Shown: positions 46,030-56,766 of the stretch, one piece after another
Numbering within the stretch: position 1 is the first letter of the stretch
Layout: the number at the start of each line of letters is the position of its first letter
Origin: Symbiodinium natans
Lineage: Eukaryota; Sar; Dinophyceae; Suessiales; Symbiodiniaceae
Direction: 5' to 3'
DNA length: 64,000 bases
NCBI GenBank assembly: GCA_905221605.1
Contig: CAJNDS010002853.1
Location: forward strand, 1 to 64,000
The notes under the pieces: model-generated
Told to the model about the DNA's origin: nothing
The model's input: the letters and a program-made list of their open reading frames with translations, nothing else
Database searches by the model: none
Position numbers and translations under genes: made by a program

Positions 46030-46960
46030 TGTCATGTACATCGCGCACACACACACACACACACACAGACACAGACATGGTCCAGCGCTCCGCGGCCCAC
46101 CCCCCCCCCCACCCCAATGGTCTGGAGCCCCCAATGGTCTGGAGCCCCCCTCCCCCCGTGGTTGTGGGTTGGTTGGTTTTAGGGTTTAGGGTTTAGGGTT
46201 TAGGGTTTTAGGGTTTAGGGTTTAGGGTTTAGGGTTTAGGGCTTAGGGCTTAGGGCTTAGGGCTAGGGTTTAGGGTTCCTCCCCCCCCCTGCGTTGTGGT
46301 TGTGGGTTGGTTTTAGTATATAAGATTTAAGGTTTTAGGGTTTAGGGTTTAGGGCTTAGGGTTAAGAACTTCGGGTTTTGGGGTTTAGGGTTCGCCCCCC
46401 CTATGGTGTGGTTGTGGGTTGGCTCTAGGGTTTAGGGTTCAGGGTTAGGGCTAGGGTTTAGGGTTCAGGGTTCAGGGTTTAGGGCTTAGGGTTTAGGGTT
46501 TAGGGTCTAGGGTCTAGGGTCTAGGGTCTGGGGTCTGGGGTCTAGGGTCTAGGGTTTAGGGTTTAGGGTTTAGGGTTTAGGGTTTAGAGTTTAGGGTTTA
46601 GGGTTTAGGGTTTAGGTTTGAAACGCCTCACACACATGGGTTTTCCCGAGGGCGTGCTCGAAGGCGCAACACTCCCAACACACGGGTTTTGCCGAGGGTG
46701 TGCTCACAGTCGGCCCCCCCTACCTGACCATACCGGGGGGGGGGGGGCGGACACGCCAGACGCCGGACCAGACACAGACGCAGACGCAGACGCAGACGCA
46801 GACACCGACACAGACACAGACAGACACATACACAGACAAAGAGACACACACACACACAGAGACATACAGCCATACAGTCATCCAGACATACAGACATACA
46901 GACATACAGGCATACAGACATACAGACAGACAAACAGACATACATTACACATCACACTAA
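46030..46960. repeat. Interstitial TTTAGGG array and flanking microsatellites
   Basis: 46165-46616 is TTTAGGG and variants (TTCAGGG, TCTAGGG, CTTAGGG) with the G-rich strand on plus, broken by C-rich spacers at 46277 and 46390. A CA tract lies at about 46045-46080. (CAGACA)n/(CATACAGA)n lies at about 46765-46950. Confidence 0.85.
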
Positions 46961-46987
46961 CGCGAGTGGTCCCCACGATTTGCTGAC

Positions 46988-48090
46988 AAGCGTCAAGGAC
47001 TCTTCCACTAAGCCTTCCTTGTCAGTGGGCACGTGAAGCGTGTACCTCGCTCACAATCAGTCCACACCCCTTTTCCCCCCTTTTTCCCTTTTGGGGACTT
47101 GGGAAGGACCCTTTCCCAGAGCGCGTTGGAGAATGCAAGTGTGAGATGAATCTCGAAAGAAAGCGGGGGGGAAGGGCACACGGTCCGGTCAAAACTGGTG
47201 TAAGCATTCCTTAGCTGGCAACACGTGGCACTTGTCATACGTTTTGCGCACGTTGGGGCGCTTCCAAAGCTTTCCGTCAACGCCTCAACGCGCAGCGCCG
47301 CACTCAAAACATCACCCCAAGCCAGTGCAAAGAAAAATGAATTCAAAAAGGCCTCTGGCATGCACCGAAAGGGGCACCGATGGATTCCAAGAACTTGACG
47401 ATGGCATGATTTTCATATGCTTTTGTTGCGGAAAACCTCCGCGACCACAACAATCCAACAATCAGCATGCCATGGCCGATGACGCAAGAAGCTTCTTTCG
47501 CGTCTGACGCTTTGTGTGCTAAGGAAAGGAACCCCAGGTGCTCGATGATATGGGCTATGCCGCGCTCCTTCCACAAGGCTGGGGAACAAGCATGAAACTG
47601 CGACTGAGACCTCACGTGGCTCGTTCCCAGATGCTTCTCAATGATTGAAACCTGGTCGCGTCAAGGAAGTGAAAACATGGAGCAGAGCTGACGTGGTAGC
47701 CTGAACATACCAGCACGTTTACCATGCCATGACAACTTGGCTGCGACTAGTCACTCAAGATGACAAAGCACAAAGGCGAAGCATTGGCTGTCCTCCTCCT
47801 CTTCCACCAACGAGCCGAAACCGACAGCCAAGAAGAGCTCTGCGCGTGATTTGGGTTCACGATTCCTTGGGCATACACAACAGTCACAACATACTGCCGC
47901 AATGCTCCCACAAACTTGCGAGTGCCAACAATCCCAACGTTGCAACTTGTAAGCTTGTCTAGCGTCTGGAGAACGAAATACGTCAGGCCATTCCCCAACA
48001 CACCTGCTATGGGTGCCAACAGCCATTGAGTTTCGACGCCTGTACGGAACCTTGTGCGCAAGCTGGGGGTAACCGTTGGACTTCTGCAGC
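46988..48090 (-). CDS. M16 (insulinase/pitrilysin) metallopeptidase gene, N-terminal exons
   Basis: Seven minus exons, all entered at AG|G and all phase-consistent: 48090-48035 (LQKSNGYPQLAHKVPYRR), 48003-47967 (VLGNGLTYFVL), 47865-47793 (NREPKSRAELFLAVGFGSLV), 47567-47533 (ERGIAHIIEHLG), 47436-47356 (FSATKAYENHAIVKFLESIG, then APFGAC), 47209-47180 (NAYTSFDRTV) and 47045-46988 (YTLHVPTDKEGLVEESLTL). HIIEH is the inverted HxxEH zinc site of M16 peptidases; GNGLTYFV, GSLVEEE, FGAC(Q)NAYTS and the HVPTD segment are family landmarks in the right order. Donors are GA, GA, GA, GT, GA, GT, GT. The first exon begins in mid-codon, so at least one more exon lies upstream. The key residues are intact, so I see no sign of inactivation. 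Confidence 0.8.
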
Positions 48091-48272
48091 CTCCACGAGA
48101 CTTGGGAGTGCATGCGCAGATGCCCCTTCTAGAAGAACGGTCTCATGCCAGGCCTCATCAATCTGGACGTTGACCCCCGAAGCCAGTGTTTTCAAGTTCG
48201 TGAACGAAGCCAAAAGCTCCGGAACAGCATCTTGGGCGACCTGCAACTCAAGCCCCACAGCTGCCACAGCCT

Positions 48273-48516
48273 TCAACCCAAACCAAGTTCCAACATTGAC
48301 CACGCCAATGCCACGACGCATTGTGGCAAAAAAAAATGTCGAGCCTTGGCCATGATGAATGACGATCCCGAGATCGCGTTGCCCGCAACCAGGCTGTTCA
48401 CTTGAATTGCCGTGTGCATTGTGATTGGTTTTGGCAACTTACCGACACAAAACAACTAGCAGCAACTAGCAAACTGAAAAACAAAGTCGCCATGTGTTGC
48501 TCCGCTGGCATGGGCT
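48273..48516 (-). CDS. Possible leader exon with signal peptide
   Basis: On minus a short frame reads MPAEQHMATLFFSLLVAASC and then FVS just before GTAAGT, a good GT donor (near 48451). A hydrophobic core after MAT is typical of a signal peptide. It is 0.4 kb upstream of the first assigned M16 exon on the same strand, with coding-like frames between (GVVNVGTWFGLKAVAAVGLE, 48.2-48.3 kb). If it belongs to the M16 gene, the enzyme would enter the secretory route, which in peridinin dinoflagellates can also lead to the plastid. The link is inferred. Confidence 0.35.
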
Positions 48517-48519
48517 CAC

Positions 48520-49065
48520 AAAGTTGACAAGCTTGGCTGCACTGAATGCAACACCATTGGGCCAAATCCTCATTACGCACGGCGAGTGGGAGTGGATTGG
48601 GATCCACGGCTACACGCGCCACTGCTGGCAAGAAACCATTCAAAAGCTTTCATTAGCGGTTGGGGCCCGGCAACATTGGCAGGTTTTGGTGATACAACTG
48701 CGCAAGCTTGCAAGGCACTAAGGCACTTGCCAGTTGTTGTTTTGGATCAGTCCACGCGGCATGCTCAGCTTCACATCAAGATCGATTTCTCTGCGTCCTG
48801 CATCACTGTTTCACCACATGTTTTCGCTCGGCACGCACGCCTACTGTGCTTACGGGCGCGCGATCACCGTTGCCGCCGCCTGCATTTGATGCTGCTGCAA
48901 TCCAAACCTGTGAAAAGCACGGCACAACATCACAAACAACTTACGGGATGGCATGGGATCACCCCGCCTCTGGCCGGTTTGAGTTTAGAGAAGCTGACAG
49001 CTTACGATGGGTGCACTTTTTTTTTTAGGCCCTTTATTTTTGTTTTGTTTTGGCCTCTTTTTTTT
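48520..49065. other. No gene recognised
   Basis: Unique sequence upstream of the putative leader exon, with short overlapping ORFs only. It may hold the 5' flank of the M16 gene. Confidence 0.4.
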
Positions 49066-49152
49066 TTTGGGGGGGGGGGGGGGGGTTAGGGATTAGGGTT
49101 TAGGGTTTAGGGTTTAGGGTTTAGGGTTTAGGGTTTAGGGTTTAGGGTTTAT
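49066..49152. repeat. Poly-G followed by (TTTAGGG)n
   Basis: A T run, about 16 G (49070-49085) and then roughly nine near-perfect TTTAGGG heptamers to 49152. It is the cleanest telomere-type array in the window but only about 65 bp long and far from either window end. Confidence 0.9.
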
Positions 49153-49667
49153 GTTGATGCTGAGGTGACTTCGATGGGGCCGCGATCGTCGCAGGCACAG
49201 AGGCTCAAAGAGCCGAAAACACCAAAGCCCCGAAGGGAGTCACAGCATGCCGATTGGCATCACAGCATAGCAGCACAACACACAAGATTGCTGTTCGGTT
49301 TGTGGAAAAGAATCGCACGCTTTGTGCCTCATTGCTGAGCCATGGCTGCATTGAATGGGGGTAGCGAGAGACCTGGCGGATCTTCGGACCGCCAGGTTAT
49401 GAGCCCAAACCCCCTGGGCGCTACTTTGCTGCCAGGAGAGGTTTGTGGGCCACCGTACGGTTCGGTGGCAGCTGCTTCACCTTTGGGCCGTGGAGACAAT
49501 GGGCAGGGCCTTGGCGATGGGTCAAGGCAGTTATCTACAACGGGAACTATGACACCGATGGTGAATGGTGCGGACCCCGGAGCTATCGGTGCCCCAACAA
49601 CAACAGGAGTGCGTGTTTGGGTATCTTCAAAGGGAAACATCAAACCGCTGCCGCTGGTGAGGAAGTG

Positions 49668-51668
49668 CCGGAGGAGCTACCTACTCTGGAGGAGCGAGAG
49701 TTTGGCCCAGTGGAGGATATGATCTTTGGGGCAAAACCTGTCAAAGGCGATGTGGTGGCAAAGGTGGCGACGGATGGCGGAACCACTGACTGCGGGAAGT
49801 ATCACATCGAGACCTTTGAGGAGGAGGCAGATGCTGAAGAACAAGAGAGAACCCTGAATGTGCTGGCTACGCAGAAAGCTGGCGCTGAGACAGTGAGTGC
49901 TAAAGTGTTCACTTCTGGGACGAAAGAAGCCCAACACCCCTGGTTTTTAGCTGCTCAAAAGAAATGACATCAATGAAGGAGATGGAGGTCTGGGATGAGC
50001 TACCGGAAGATCCTAAGGAGCTGCGTGAGCATTTAGGACTGGGCCCGAATGATGATATTCCGGCGATCCTGCCTATGTCTCTGGTGTGTACGGAGAAGCT
50101 GGTGGTCATGCAGCACAATAAACATGCTCTGCAGCAAGGCGCGGCTGCAGCAGCTGAACAGGCTTCCGCTGCAGTTCTAGAGCGAGTCCGACTGGTGGTA
50201 TGTGGCAACTATGAAGACACGTCAGGCATTGATACTTCTGCTTACGCTTCATCGAATGTGGATGTGAATTGCTTGAGGGTGATGTATACAGAATTGGCTA
50301 ATCATGAGGAGTGGGATGGAATGGGTTTTGACGTGAGTCATGCTTTTCTCTATTCTGACCTCAAGTCGAAGAATACCATCCTCATGCGACCTCCTAAAAT
50401 TCTTCAAACGCTGGGGCTGGTCAAGAAGGGGCGGCTCTTGCGGACGAAAAAGGGCATATATGGGCTTAGGTCCAGTCCTGTATCTTGAGAGGTAGAACGA
50501 GAAGATCTGAGCGATGAGGTCTTGACACCGCAAACAGGGGGATCATTTGCCTAACCTCAAGGTCCACGCCGTTTCGGACTATGCTGGAATGTGGGTACTC
50601 AGGAGAGAAGACACACAGGAGATTGTGGCGATCGTTAGCATGTTCGTTGATGATGGGCTGGCCTTTGGAAAAAGGGAAGCTTTATTGCGTTTCGGCGAGC
50701 TGGTGGGCAAAAAGTGGAAGGTAAAGTGGCAAGGCCTGTTGTTTAGAATTCCTTTTGAGGGACACGTTAAACGGGGAGCAGTGGAGCTGGAGTATGCCAA
50801 GGAGATCATGTTTGTTGGGACGCAAAGCTTGAGCCACATGGGGGTGGAGATTTCTCAGCACTTATGGTTGTTGCAGGAGCTTCAAAAACGTCAGCTGATT
50901 CACTTGAAAGGACAAGAAGGACTTCCAGCACTTCATGAAGGTGAGCTTCGCGATGAAAGAGAAGACAGCAAGTATGCAGCGAGAAAGGCTGAGGCGCAGA
51001 AGGAGTTGGGTAGTTTGCTGTGGCTAGTTACAAAGTCACGGGGGGACATAGCGGCGGTGGTTGGAGCAGCGGCTACATGCTTGACTAGGGTTCCGTCCGA
51101 GGCTCTCCGGATAGCTAGAGGAACGTGGCGCTATTTGCGGAGTACATGTTTCTTGACGGTGCGTGTTCAGGCCACAACTTCCAATGTCTTGACAGGGTAT
51201 TCCGATGCCAGCTTTGCTCCTGGAGGGAGCAGATCAAGAACAGGTACCGTTATTTCCTGGGGAGCTAACCCAATGTGTTGGTCCAGCCGAAGACAAAATC
51301 TCACCGCCTTCTCCTCTTGCGAGGCGGAAGTAGAGGGGATGACTGCGACTGTACAAGACCTGCTACACGCACACGCCTTGATTTTTGCTTTAACGGATCG
51401 TGATTTGGCGCTAGAACTCAAGGCGCATAATGCTTCTGCTGTGACTCTTGTGACACGAGAGCGATTCGTGGCTCATGGATGGCGTACAAGGCATTTTGCC
51501 ATCAGGGCGTCATAGTTGAGAGACATGGCAGCTACGAGGAATATCTCGGTGGAGCATGCTCCAGGAGTTGGCCTAGTAGCGGATCTCTTGACCAAGTCGA
51601 TACCCAAGTGTCGTGTGCAAATCTTGAGGCCCATGATGGGGTTGATGGATGCGAGTCAGGGAGTATGA
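49668..51668 (+). pseudogene. Copia-type retroelement relic (RT and RNase H)
   Basis: A frame ending at 49967 (TLEEREFGPVEDMIFGAK... HPWFLAAQKK) is the segment before the RT; the RT continues in another frame from 49964 (MTSMKEMEVWDELPEDPKEL), so there is a frameshift at about 49960. RT motifs are RVRLVVCGNYE, GFDVSHAFLYSDL, KGIYGLRSSP and IVSMFVDDGLAFG. A TGA at 50486 sits where Trp is expected after SP, and a further frame change lies near 50540. RNase H has TGYSDASFAPGGSRSRTGTV and SSCEAEVEGM; the usual Asp-Asn near the end reads His-Asn. A TAG at 51513 interrupts the tail, which goes on through LVADLLTKSI to a stop at 51668. At least four lesions make it non-functional. No LTRs recognised. 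Confidence 0.75.
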
Positions 51669-53570
51669 ACAGCTGATGAGCTGGTCGTGCAGGGCCACTG
51701 AAACTCATCACTTTCTTCGATGAAGTTGCCGGTGATGAAGGGTCGACTGTGGGCTGCACCATCCCAAGCATCACTTGTGGCTGAGTCGGGGAAGGTGATG
51801 TGAGGGTTGAATTAGTTTAGTAAGCTTTTGATCTTTGGAGTGGGCACCGAAGGAATAGTCCAGTGCCGATATCTCCTGATTTTGGGCCTGCAGGATATGT
51901 TTAGAGCACTCACTGGGCGCTTTCATTGCCGGTGAGTGAGGAGGAGTGTTCAATATCCTGCATGCATGGCCCCCTGCGCAAGGATGACACGCTGTTCAGC
52001 ATGCATGGACCCCTGCGCAAGGATGACACGCCGACGGATATCCGTTGGCTCAAGCACCTATGAAGGGCAGCAGACCGAAGTGCGATAATCGTGGGAATTG
52101 CACTGGGTTCGATCTTTGGGATGGTTTTGTGATTTGGTTTGGAGGTTGGGGATTTACTTCGTCAGCCTTGGGGCCCAGTAGGAATGCAGTATGATCATCT
52201 AGATGACGTGCCTTTCTGTATCAGGTCCCAGGCCTCACCTAACCCAAGCCATTTCTCCCATGTAACTGACCATTCACCATCCCTTAACACCCCTCATAGC
52301 CAACACTCGGGACGCTTCAACTTTAAGGGTACCAATGTGCACCAACATTCACACACTTTGCTGGTCAACCCTTTTTCTGAGGGCGGCCTGCTTCTGAGGG
52401 CGACGCAAAATTCGCTTTGCGAGGATGCATGAACGACTCTTTCATGACCTTTGGACACTCTGGCGGCTCTCGCAACGCCACAGATCGCGGTCGTTAAGGA
52501 GAAATCGCTGCTTAGTTTGGAATCATTTACGATCCCAATATCTCTTCGTGAAAACCAAGAAGTAGTATCAATCACGATACACTAACAAAAAGAATAGAAA
52601 AAGTCAATACTGGTAGGCATCATCATCATTATCAGAATTAATCATTATCATCATCATCGCCATCATCATCTCAGGCGCCTGGTCCACAAACTGACAGGCC
52701 AAAGAGTCACACGGAGGTTGGGCAAGGAACGTGGCTGCGAGGAGTGAGCCCCAACTTCGCTTGCATGAAGGCGATCCAGGCTGGCTGCTTCTGCAATGTT
52801 TCCTGGGAGGGTCTCAGCGGCTTGTAAACGATTCAGTTTTCTAGGAGTTTTTGTCACCGGTGACCGATGATGGGGGCAATGGGGGATGGTAACTTGCAGA
52901 CCCCTAAATATCAGGAATCAGGACCATCCAGCTGGGAAAGGGAATTTAGAGAACGGACCACATGTCTTTTCATAGAGTACAGAAGCAGGTTGAGGAATCG
53001 GGCCCGAATCTCTAAACCCTGAACCCTGAACCCTACTGAACCCTACACCCTCAACTCTAAAAAGTTTGTCTGCTCGTTCCTACTTCATGCTCCCCCCCTG
53101 TCCTGACCGACCCGAAACCTGCGCTTTAGACTGGGCTTGGAAGATTTCAGAGCGTAAAGCCTGAAGGGTATAGGGCTTAAAAGGTTAGAGGGGTAGGGGG
53201 TACCTTATGGGTTTAGGGTTTAGGATTTAAGATTTAGGCAAAATGGCTTGATCATGCACTGGGCTCTGCGAGTTGTGGGCAAACAAGCTGCGCGCTGCTG
53301 CTTGGAAGCAGCCCCTGGGCTGTTAAAGACCGTGCAAACCCAGTGGCCATGAACTCTCAAAATCGACATTTCCCAGCTGATCGAGGGTAGGGTCTAGTTA
53401 AAGGGGGGGGGACAAGCTAACGAGCATAAACACCAGAGGCTAAAAGCCGACCAGAGCCGCCATGTTTCGGGCACGCACAGTAGGACCCAAATTCCTCCGA
53501 GAAGCCCGATGGCGCCTCAGGAGCAAGGAAGGAGGAGACACCGAGCTCGTGCAGGGTTTGCTTTATGGCG
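51669..53570. other. No gene recognised; small repeats
   Basis: A two-copy tandem repeat of about 50 bp (CATGCATGG...CCCCTGCGCAAGGATGACACG) lies at about 51961-52032. (CAT)n lies at about 52618-52670. Sparse TTTAGGG-like words occur near 53020-53060 and 53210-53240. A TTGGCTCAAG word at 52043 resembles the 3' end of the dinoflagellate spliced leader, but ten bases are not enough to call. Confidence 0.5.
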
Positions 53571-53576
53571 GTGGGA

Positions 53577-54857
53577 TTACAACTGGATTACACAAGAAGG
53601 TCCGCGGAGCTCGTCCCTACCCTCGCCTGTCGCAAGCTCTGAAGCGTGCAATGACGCCCAGGAGGTCAAGACACCGAGGAGGGCCGGGGTGATGAACTCC
53701 ATGCTGTTGAAGAAGAGCCGATACACAGCCAGAAAGGCACCACGTCCAGCTCCAGGTGGGGCAAGATCCGCGCCGAGTGTCATGAGGAGTCCGGAGGAGA
53801 GGCCATTACCCAAGCCAGTAAGTGCACCAGAGGCGGCGATGGACACGGCAGTACGGAAGACGAGAAGTGTGATCCCAAGCGACTGCAGCATCAAGGACAC
53901 AAAGCCGGCACAGCGCCGTCCACAGGAGTCCATAAGCTGCCCAGCAAGCGGAGACACAAGCATGTCCACCGTGAACGACAAAGCCGCAACCTGCCCAATG
54001 AGCACATCGGACAAGTTTGCATCTCGGCCGGAGAGGGGAAAGAAGAGCTCTCGCCCCCTGCGGACACATTGCAGGGCACAGGCCAAGCACAGCACTCGGA
54101 GCAGGCGGCCGCCATCTTGCTGGACAGCATCCTTGGCTTGAGTCATCACGTCTTTTCGGCTCTGGGCCTCATGGGCCTCATGGGCCTCATGGGCCTCATG
54201 GGCCTCATGGGCCTCATGGGCCTCCGTTTCTGCAGCTTTGCCCAGGAACCCGACCGCCACCATGAATGCGGCACCACCGCAGACCAGCTGCACGGAGAAC
54301 ACGGCACGCATGCCAAGTTTGCCTTGCAGGAGAGAGCCCATAGACGGCCCCAGCGCCAGCGCCAGCCGAGCCAGGCTCCCCATGATGCTGAGTGCAAAGC
54401 CTCGGCGCTCTGAGTGAACTACACCAGAGATGTAGGTTTGCTGTGCCAGCATACCTACCGAGTTTGCCAGACCCAGGAGGAAGTAGGAAGCCATCAGCAC
54501 CCTCACATCCTCAAAGAAACAAATGCTGGCCGAGAGGAGGAAGCACCCGCAAGCCAGCAGAAGAGTGTACTTGGCACCAATAACCGGCAAGAGGAAGCCT
54601 GCGGGGATGTTGGCCACTGCGTAGCCGATACCATAAAGAGAGGCCAGCAGCCCGACCTGCTTCGCATCACCGCCCATGTCTAAGACATGGAGGGGGACAG
54701 AGACCATGACCAAACCGCGCATCAATCGGCATAAGAAGCAAGTGCTGTACGTGGGTGCGAGCCTCCACAGCACTTCTCGCAAAGTCGGAATTTCTGGTGC
54801 TTCTTTGTTGGCGGCGGCATGCTCGACCAGACCTTCTTCTCGCTCCGAGATAGACAT
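53577..54857 (-). CDS. MFS transporter
   Basis: An intronless 426-residue protein from an ATG at 54857. It has about ten to twelve hydrophobic segments in two halves. After the first helix comes the MFS motif-A region (GLLASLYGIGYAVANIPAGF, about 69-88), with a repeat-like counterpart in the second half (IGQVAALSFTVDMLVSPLAG then QLMDSCGRR). The central cytoplasmic loop (about 210-250) contains six EAH triplets encoded by a GCCTCATGG microsatellite. The short polar N-terminus (MSISEREEGL) lacks a signal peptide. It is probably a plasma or organelle membrane secondary transporter; the substrate cannot be read from sequence. MFS drug/H+ antiporter-like and sugar-type subfamilies are both possible. 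The lack of introns, next to the intron-rich M16 gene, would fit origin from a retroposed mRNA. Confidence 0.8.
   Translation of the reverse strand: MSISEREEGLVEHAAANKEAPEIPTLREVLWRLAPTYSTCFLCRLMRGLVMVSVPLHVLDMGGDAKQVGLLASLYGIGYAVANIPAGFLLPVIGAKYTLLLACGCFLLSASICFFEDVRVLMASYFLLGLANSVGMLAQQTYISGVVHSERRGFALSIMGSLARLALALGPSMGSLLQGKLGMRAVFSVQLVCGGAAFMVAVGFLGKAAETEAHEAHEAHEAHEAHEAHEAQSRKDVMTQAKDAVQQDGGRLLRVLCLACALQCVRRGRELFFPLSGRDANLSDVLIGQVAALSFTVDMLVSPLAGQLMDSCGRRCAGFVSLMLQSLGITLLVFRTAVSIAASGALTGLGNGLSSGLLMTLGADLAPPGAGRGAFLAVYRLFFNSMEFITPALLGVLTSWASLHASELATGEGRDELRGPSCVIQL
54160..54232. repeat. 9-bp GCCTCATGG microsatellite inside the MFS gene
   Basis: About seven GGCCTCATG units encode the (Glu-Ala-His)6 loop on minus. 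The 9-bp unit keeps the frame whatever the copy number. Confidence 0.9.
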
Positions 54858-54899
54858 GGCTTCGACACGATGGCGGAGTTAGCAAAAGCTGGTGCAAAA

Positions 54900-56760
54900 A
54901 TTTGCCGGCAAGGCTCCCACAAACAGCACTAACTCCTCTGGAGCTCTAACCGGCTCGCAAAAGCAACTGCAACTTAAATATATTATGGGCTGTCCAAGCC
55001 AGCGACCTTGTTCAAACCCAGTGCGCAACAACTTTGATATTTCTTCGGGATTGCACATGCTTGAGGCTGCATGGCTGAAATAGAGGGCGGGAGGTCGGGT
55101 AACTGCCTGTCCTGTCTTGAAGCCAACTCTGCAAATCATGTTCCATTGGCTTTACGTTCTCCCCAAACCTTGTCAGTACTCGAACAGCACCACGTCACAG
55201 GCGTATACTTGGCATTCCATGATAACAGGACCCCACATTGCCCAGCCATGCATTTTCGACCTCCAGAGCGGTTCAAGGTCGGGTCTGGGCATGGTTTGAA
55301 CTCTTATCTCTTCGGGCTTTCAAAAGCAACTGCATTTGTCTGCGACCATTTGTCTGCGACTCTCAATAAAACCGCGTGCGACCTCGGGCTAAACAAAGAA
55401 AGACTCGCCTAAAGCAAACGTAAAGGACTGTCACTGAAGCATTAAAAGTGGACAGACCTGCCCTCTGTCGCGCAGCGTTTAGGGCTTGAGGACTTGGCCT
55501 GGTCTAGGGTATAGGCTTTCGGAGAGGCTTAGGGTTTAGGATGTAGGGCTTCTGGGTATAGGTTTTGGGTCTAGACAAAACGCTAAACCAAATCAAAAGC
55601 CAAAGAAGGCATCGCAATGCCTGAAAGGGCTGCATGTTCGAAAAGCCAGAACTTTCCAAGCTGCGAACATCTTCCCTAAACCCTTAGCCCCTTAAACTCC
55701 CCCCTGCAGCTCTAAAGCTCTTAAAACCCTGAGAATCAGAAAACTCGCAAGAAGCCAGCCGGGCAGCTAAGACCTCGTACCCCGGCTATTGGGACGGCCC
55801 CAGGTACCGGCCCTTCAGAGCATTCAAAGATGAGGACTTTAACGGGGGTTCTTACAGGGTTGAGAAGTTTAGGGTTTAGGGTTTAGAGTGGCTTAAGGTT
55901 TGGGGTTTTAGGCTTTAGGGTTGAGTGGCCTAGAGTTTGGGGATGTGCAGGGTTTAGGTTCAGGGTTTAGAGTGGCTTCGGGCTTGGGGTTTTTACAGGG
56001 TTTAAGTGCAGGGTTGAGTGGCTTAGGGTTTGGGATTCTAGGTCTGTTTACGCCGTCTTTCGACCCCCAATATGTTTCAGAGTTTAGGGTCTATGGTGTA
56101 GGGTTTAGTTGGGCACAAAAAGCGCTAAAACCCTCAACCTTAACTCCTCCCCCCCCCAAAAAAAACTGCAGTGGCGAGCCCACGCCCCTCCCGCGAGGCT
56201 ACAGCAAGAGCTCCCTGGAGGCATTCTGGAAGCTCTTCTGCGGAGGCCGACGCGGACGATAAGCCCCTGAGCCCGCCTGACAGTTCAGGGTTTCGCGTTT
56301 GAAGGCTTAACGGCATTTGTTGAGCTGTAGTTTCGAAGATTTTGGGTTTCAACTGGCCGTTAATCGGAACTTCCGGGCTGCGGCCACTGGCATCATGGCA
56401 ACTTCGCCAGTAGCTGAGGAAGAATGAAGGTACCCCCATGTCAAGTAACATAAAGCGGGAATAAGGGAAAATAAGGGTCCCACAGTGCTTAACGCGCACG
56501 GAAAAAGTAGGGGGGGGGGGGGGGGGGGGGGGGGGGGAGAAAAAGCAAACGCGTACCCTGGGCCACGAATTTTTAACAGCCCTATACGCCCTAAACCCTG
56601 AACTTCTGAACTTCTGAACCCTCAACTTGCGACTGTCACGCCCTAAACCCTGCCAGCGAGCTTTTTTGCAGTTGGTGTGTGGATTCGTCAGGAAGCCGCA
56701 TGAAAATACCTTCAAAATTCAAAACCTTTCACTCCCGCTGCGACCTTTAGCCTAGCGAGA
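54900..56760. other. No gene recognised; degenerate telomere-like words
   Basis: Scattered TTTAGGG/CCCTAAA-like words at 55480-56110 and 56580-56650, and a poly-G run at 56510-56537. ORFs here lack motifs. Confidence 0.5.
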
Positions 56761-56766
56761 GATGTT

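Larger units (their letters stand above)
35694..46987 (-). other. 11.3-kb intron of the M16 gene
   Basis: Upstream exon 47045-46988 ends ...EESLTL in phase 0 with a GT donor; downstream exon 35693 begins VLREFAYF in phase 0 after AG|G. Together they read through the expected M16 helix with no residue missing. The intron is about 150 times longer than the gene's typical 50-100 nt introns. It holds RT relics, a hairpin satellite, a GC-rich minisatellite, GT and CTCTGTGTGT arrays, an assembly gap and a TTTAGGG array. Confidence 0.6.

Noticed and set aside
49088-49152. A real chromosome end
   Set aside because: The perfect heptamer tract is about 65 bp and unique sequence continues on both sides.
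52041-52054. Spliced-leader relic (TTGGCTCAAG)
   Set aside because: Only ten bases match, with no recognisable cDNA after it; chance cannot be excluded.
53509-54141. Plus-strand ORF of 210 codons
   Set aside because: Antisense shadow of the MFS transporter.
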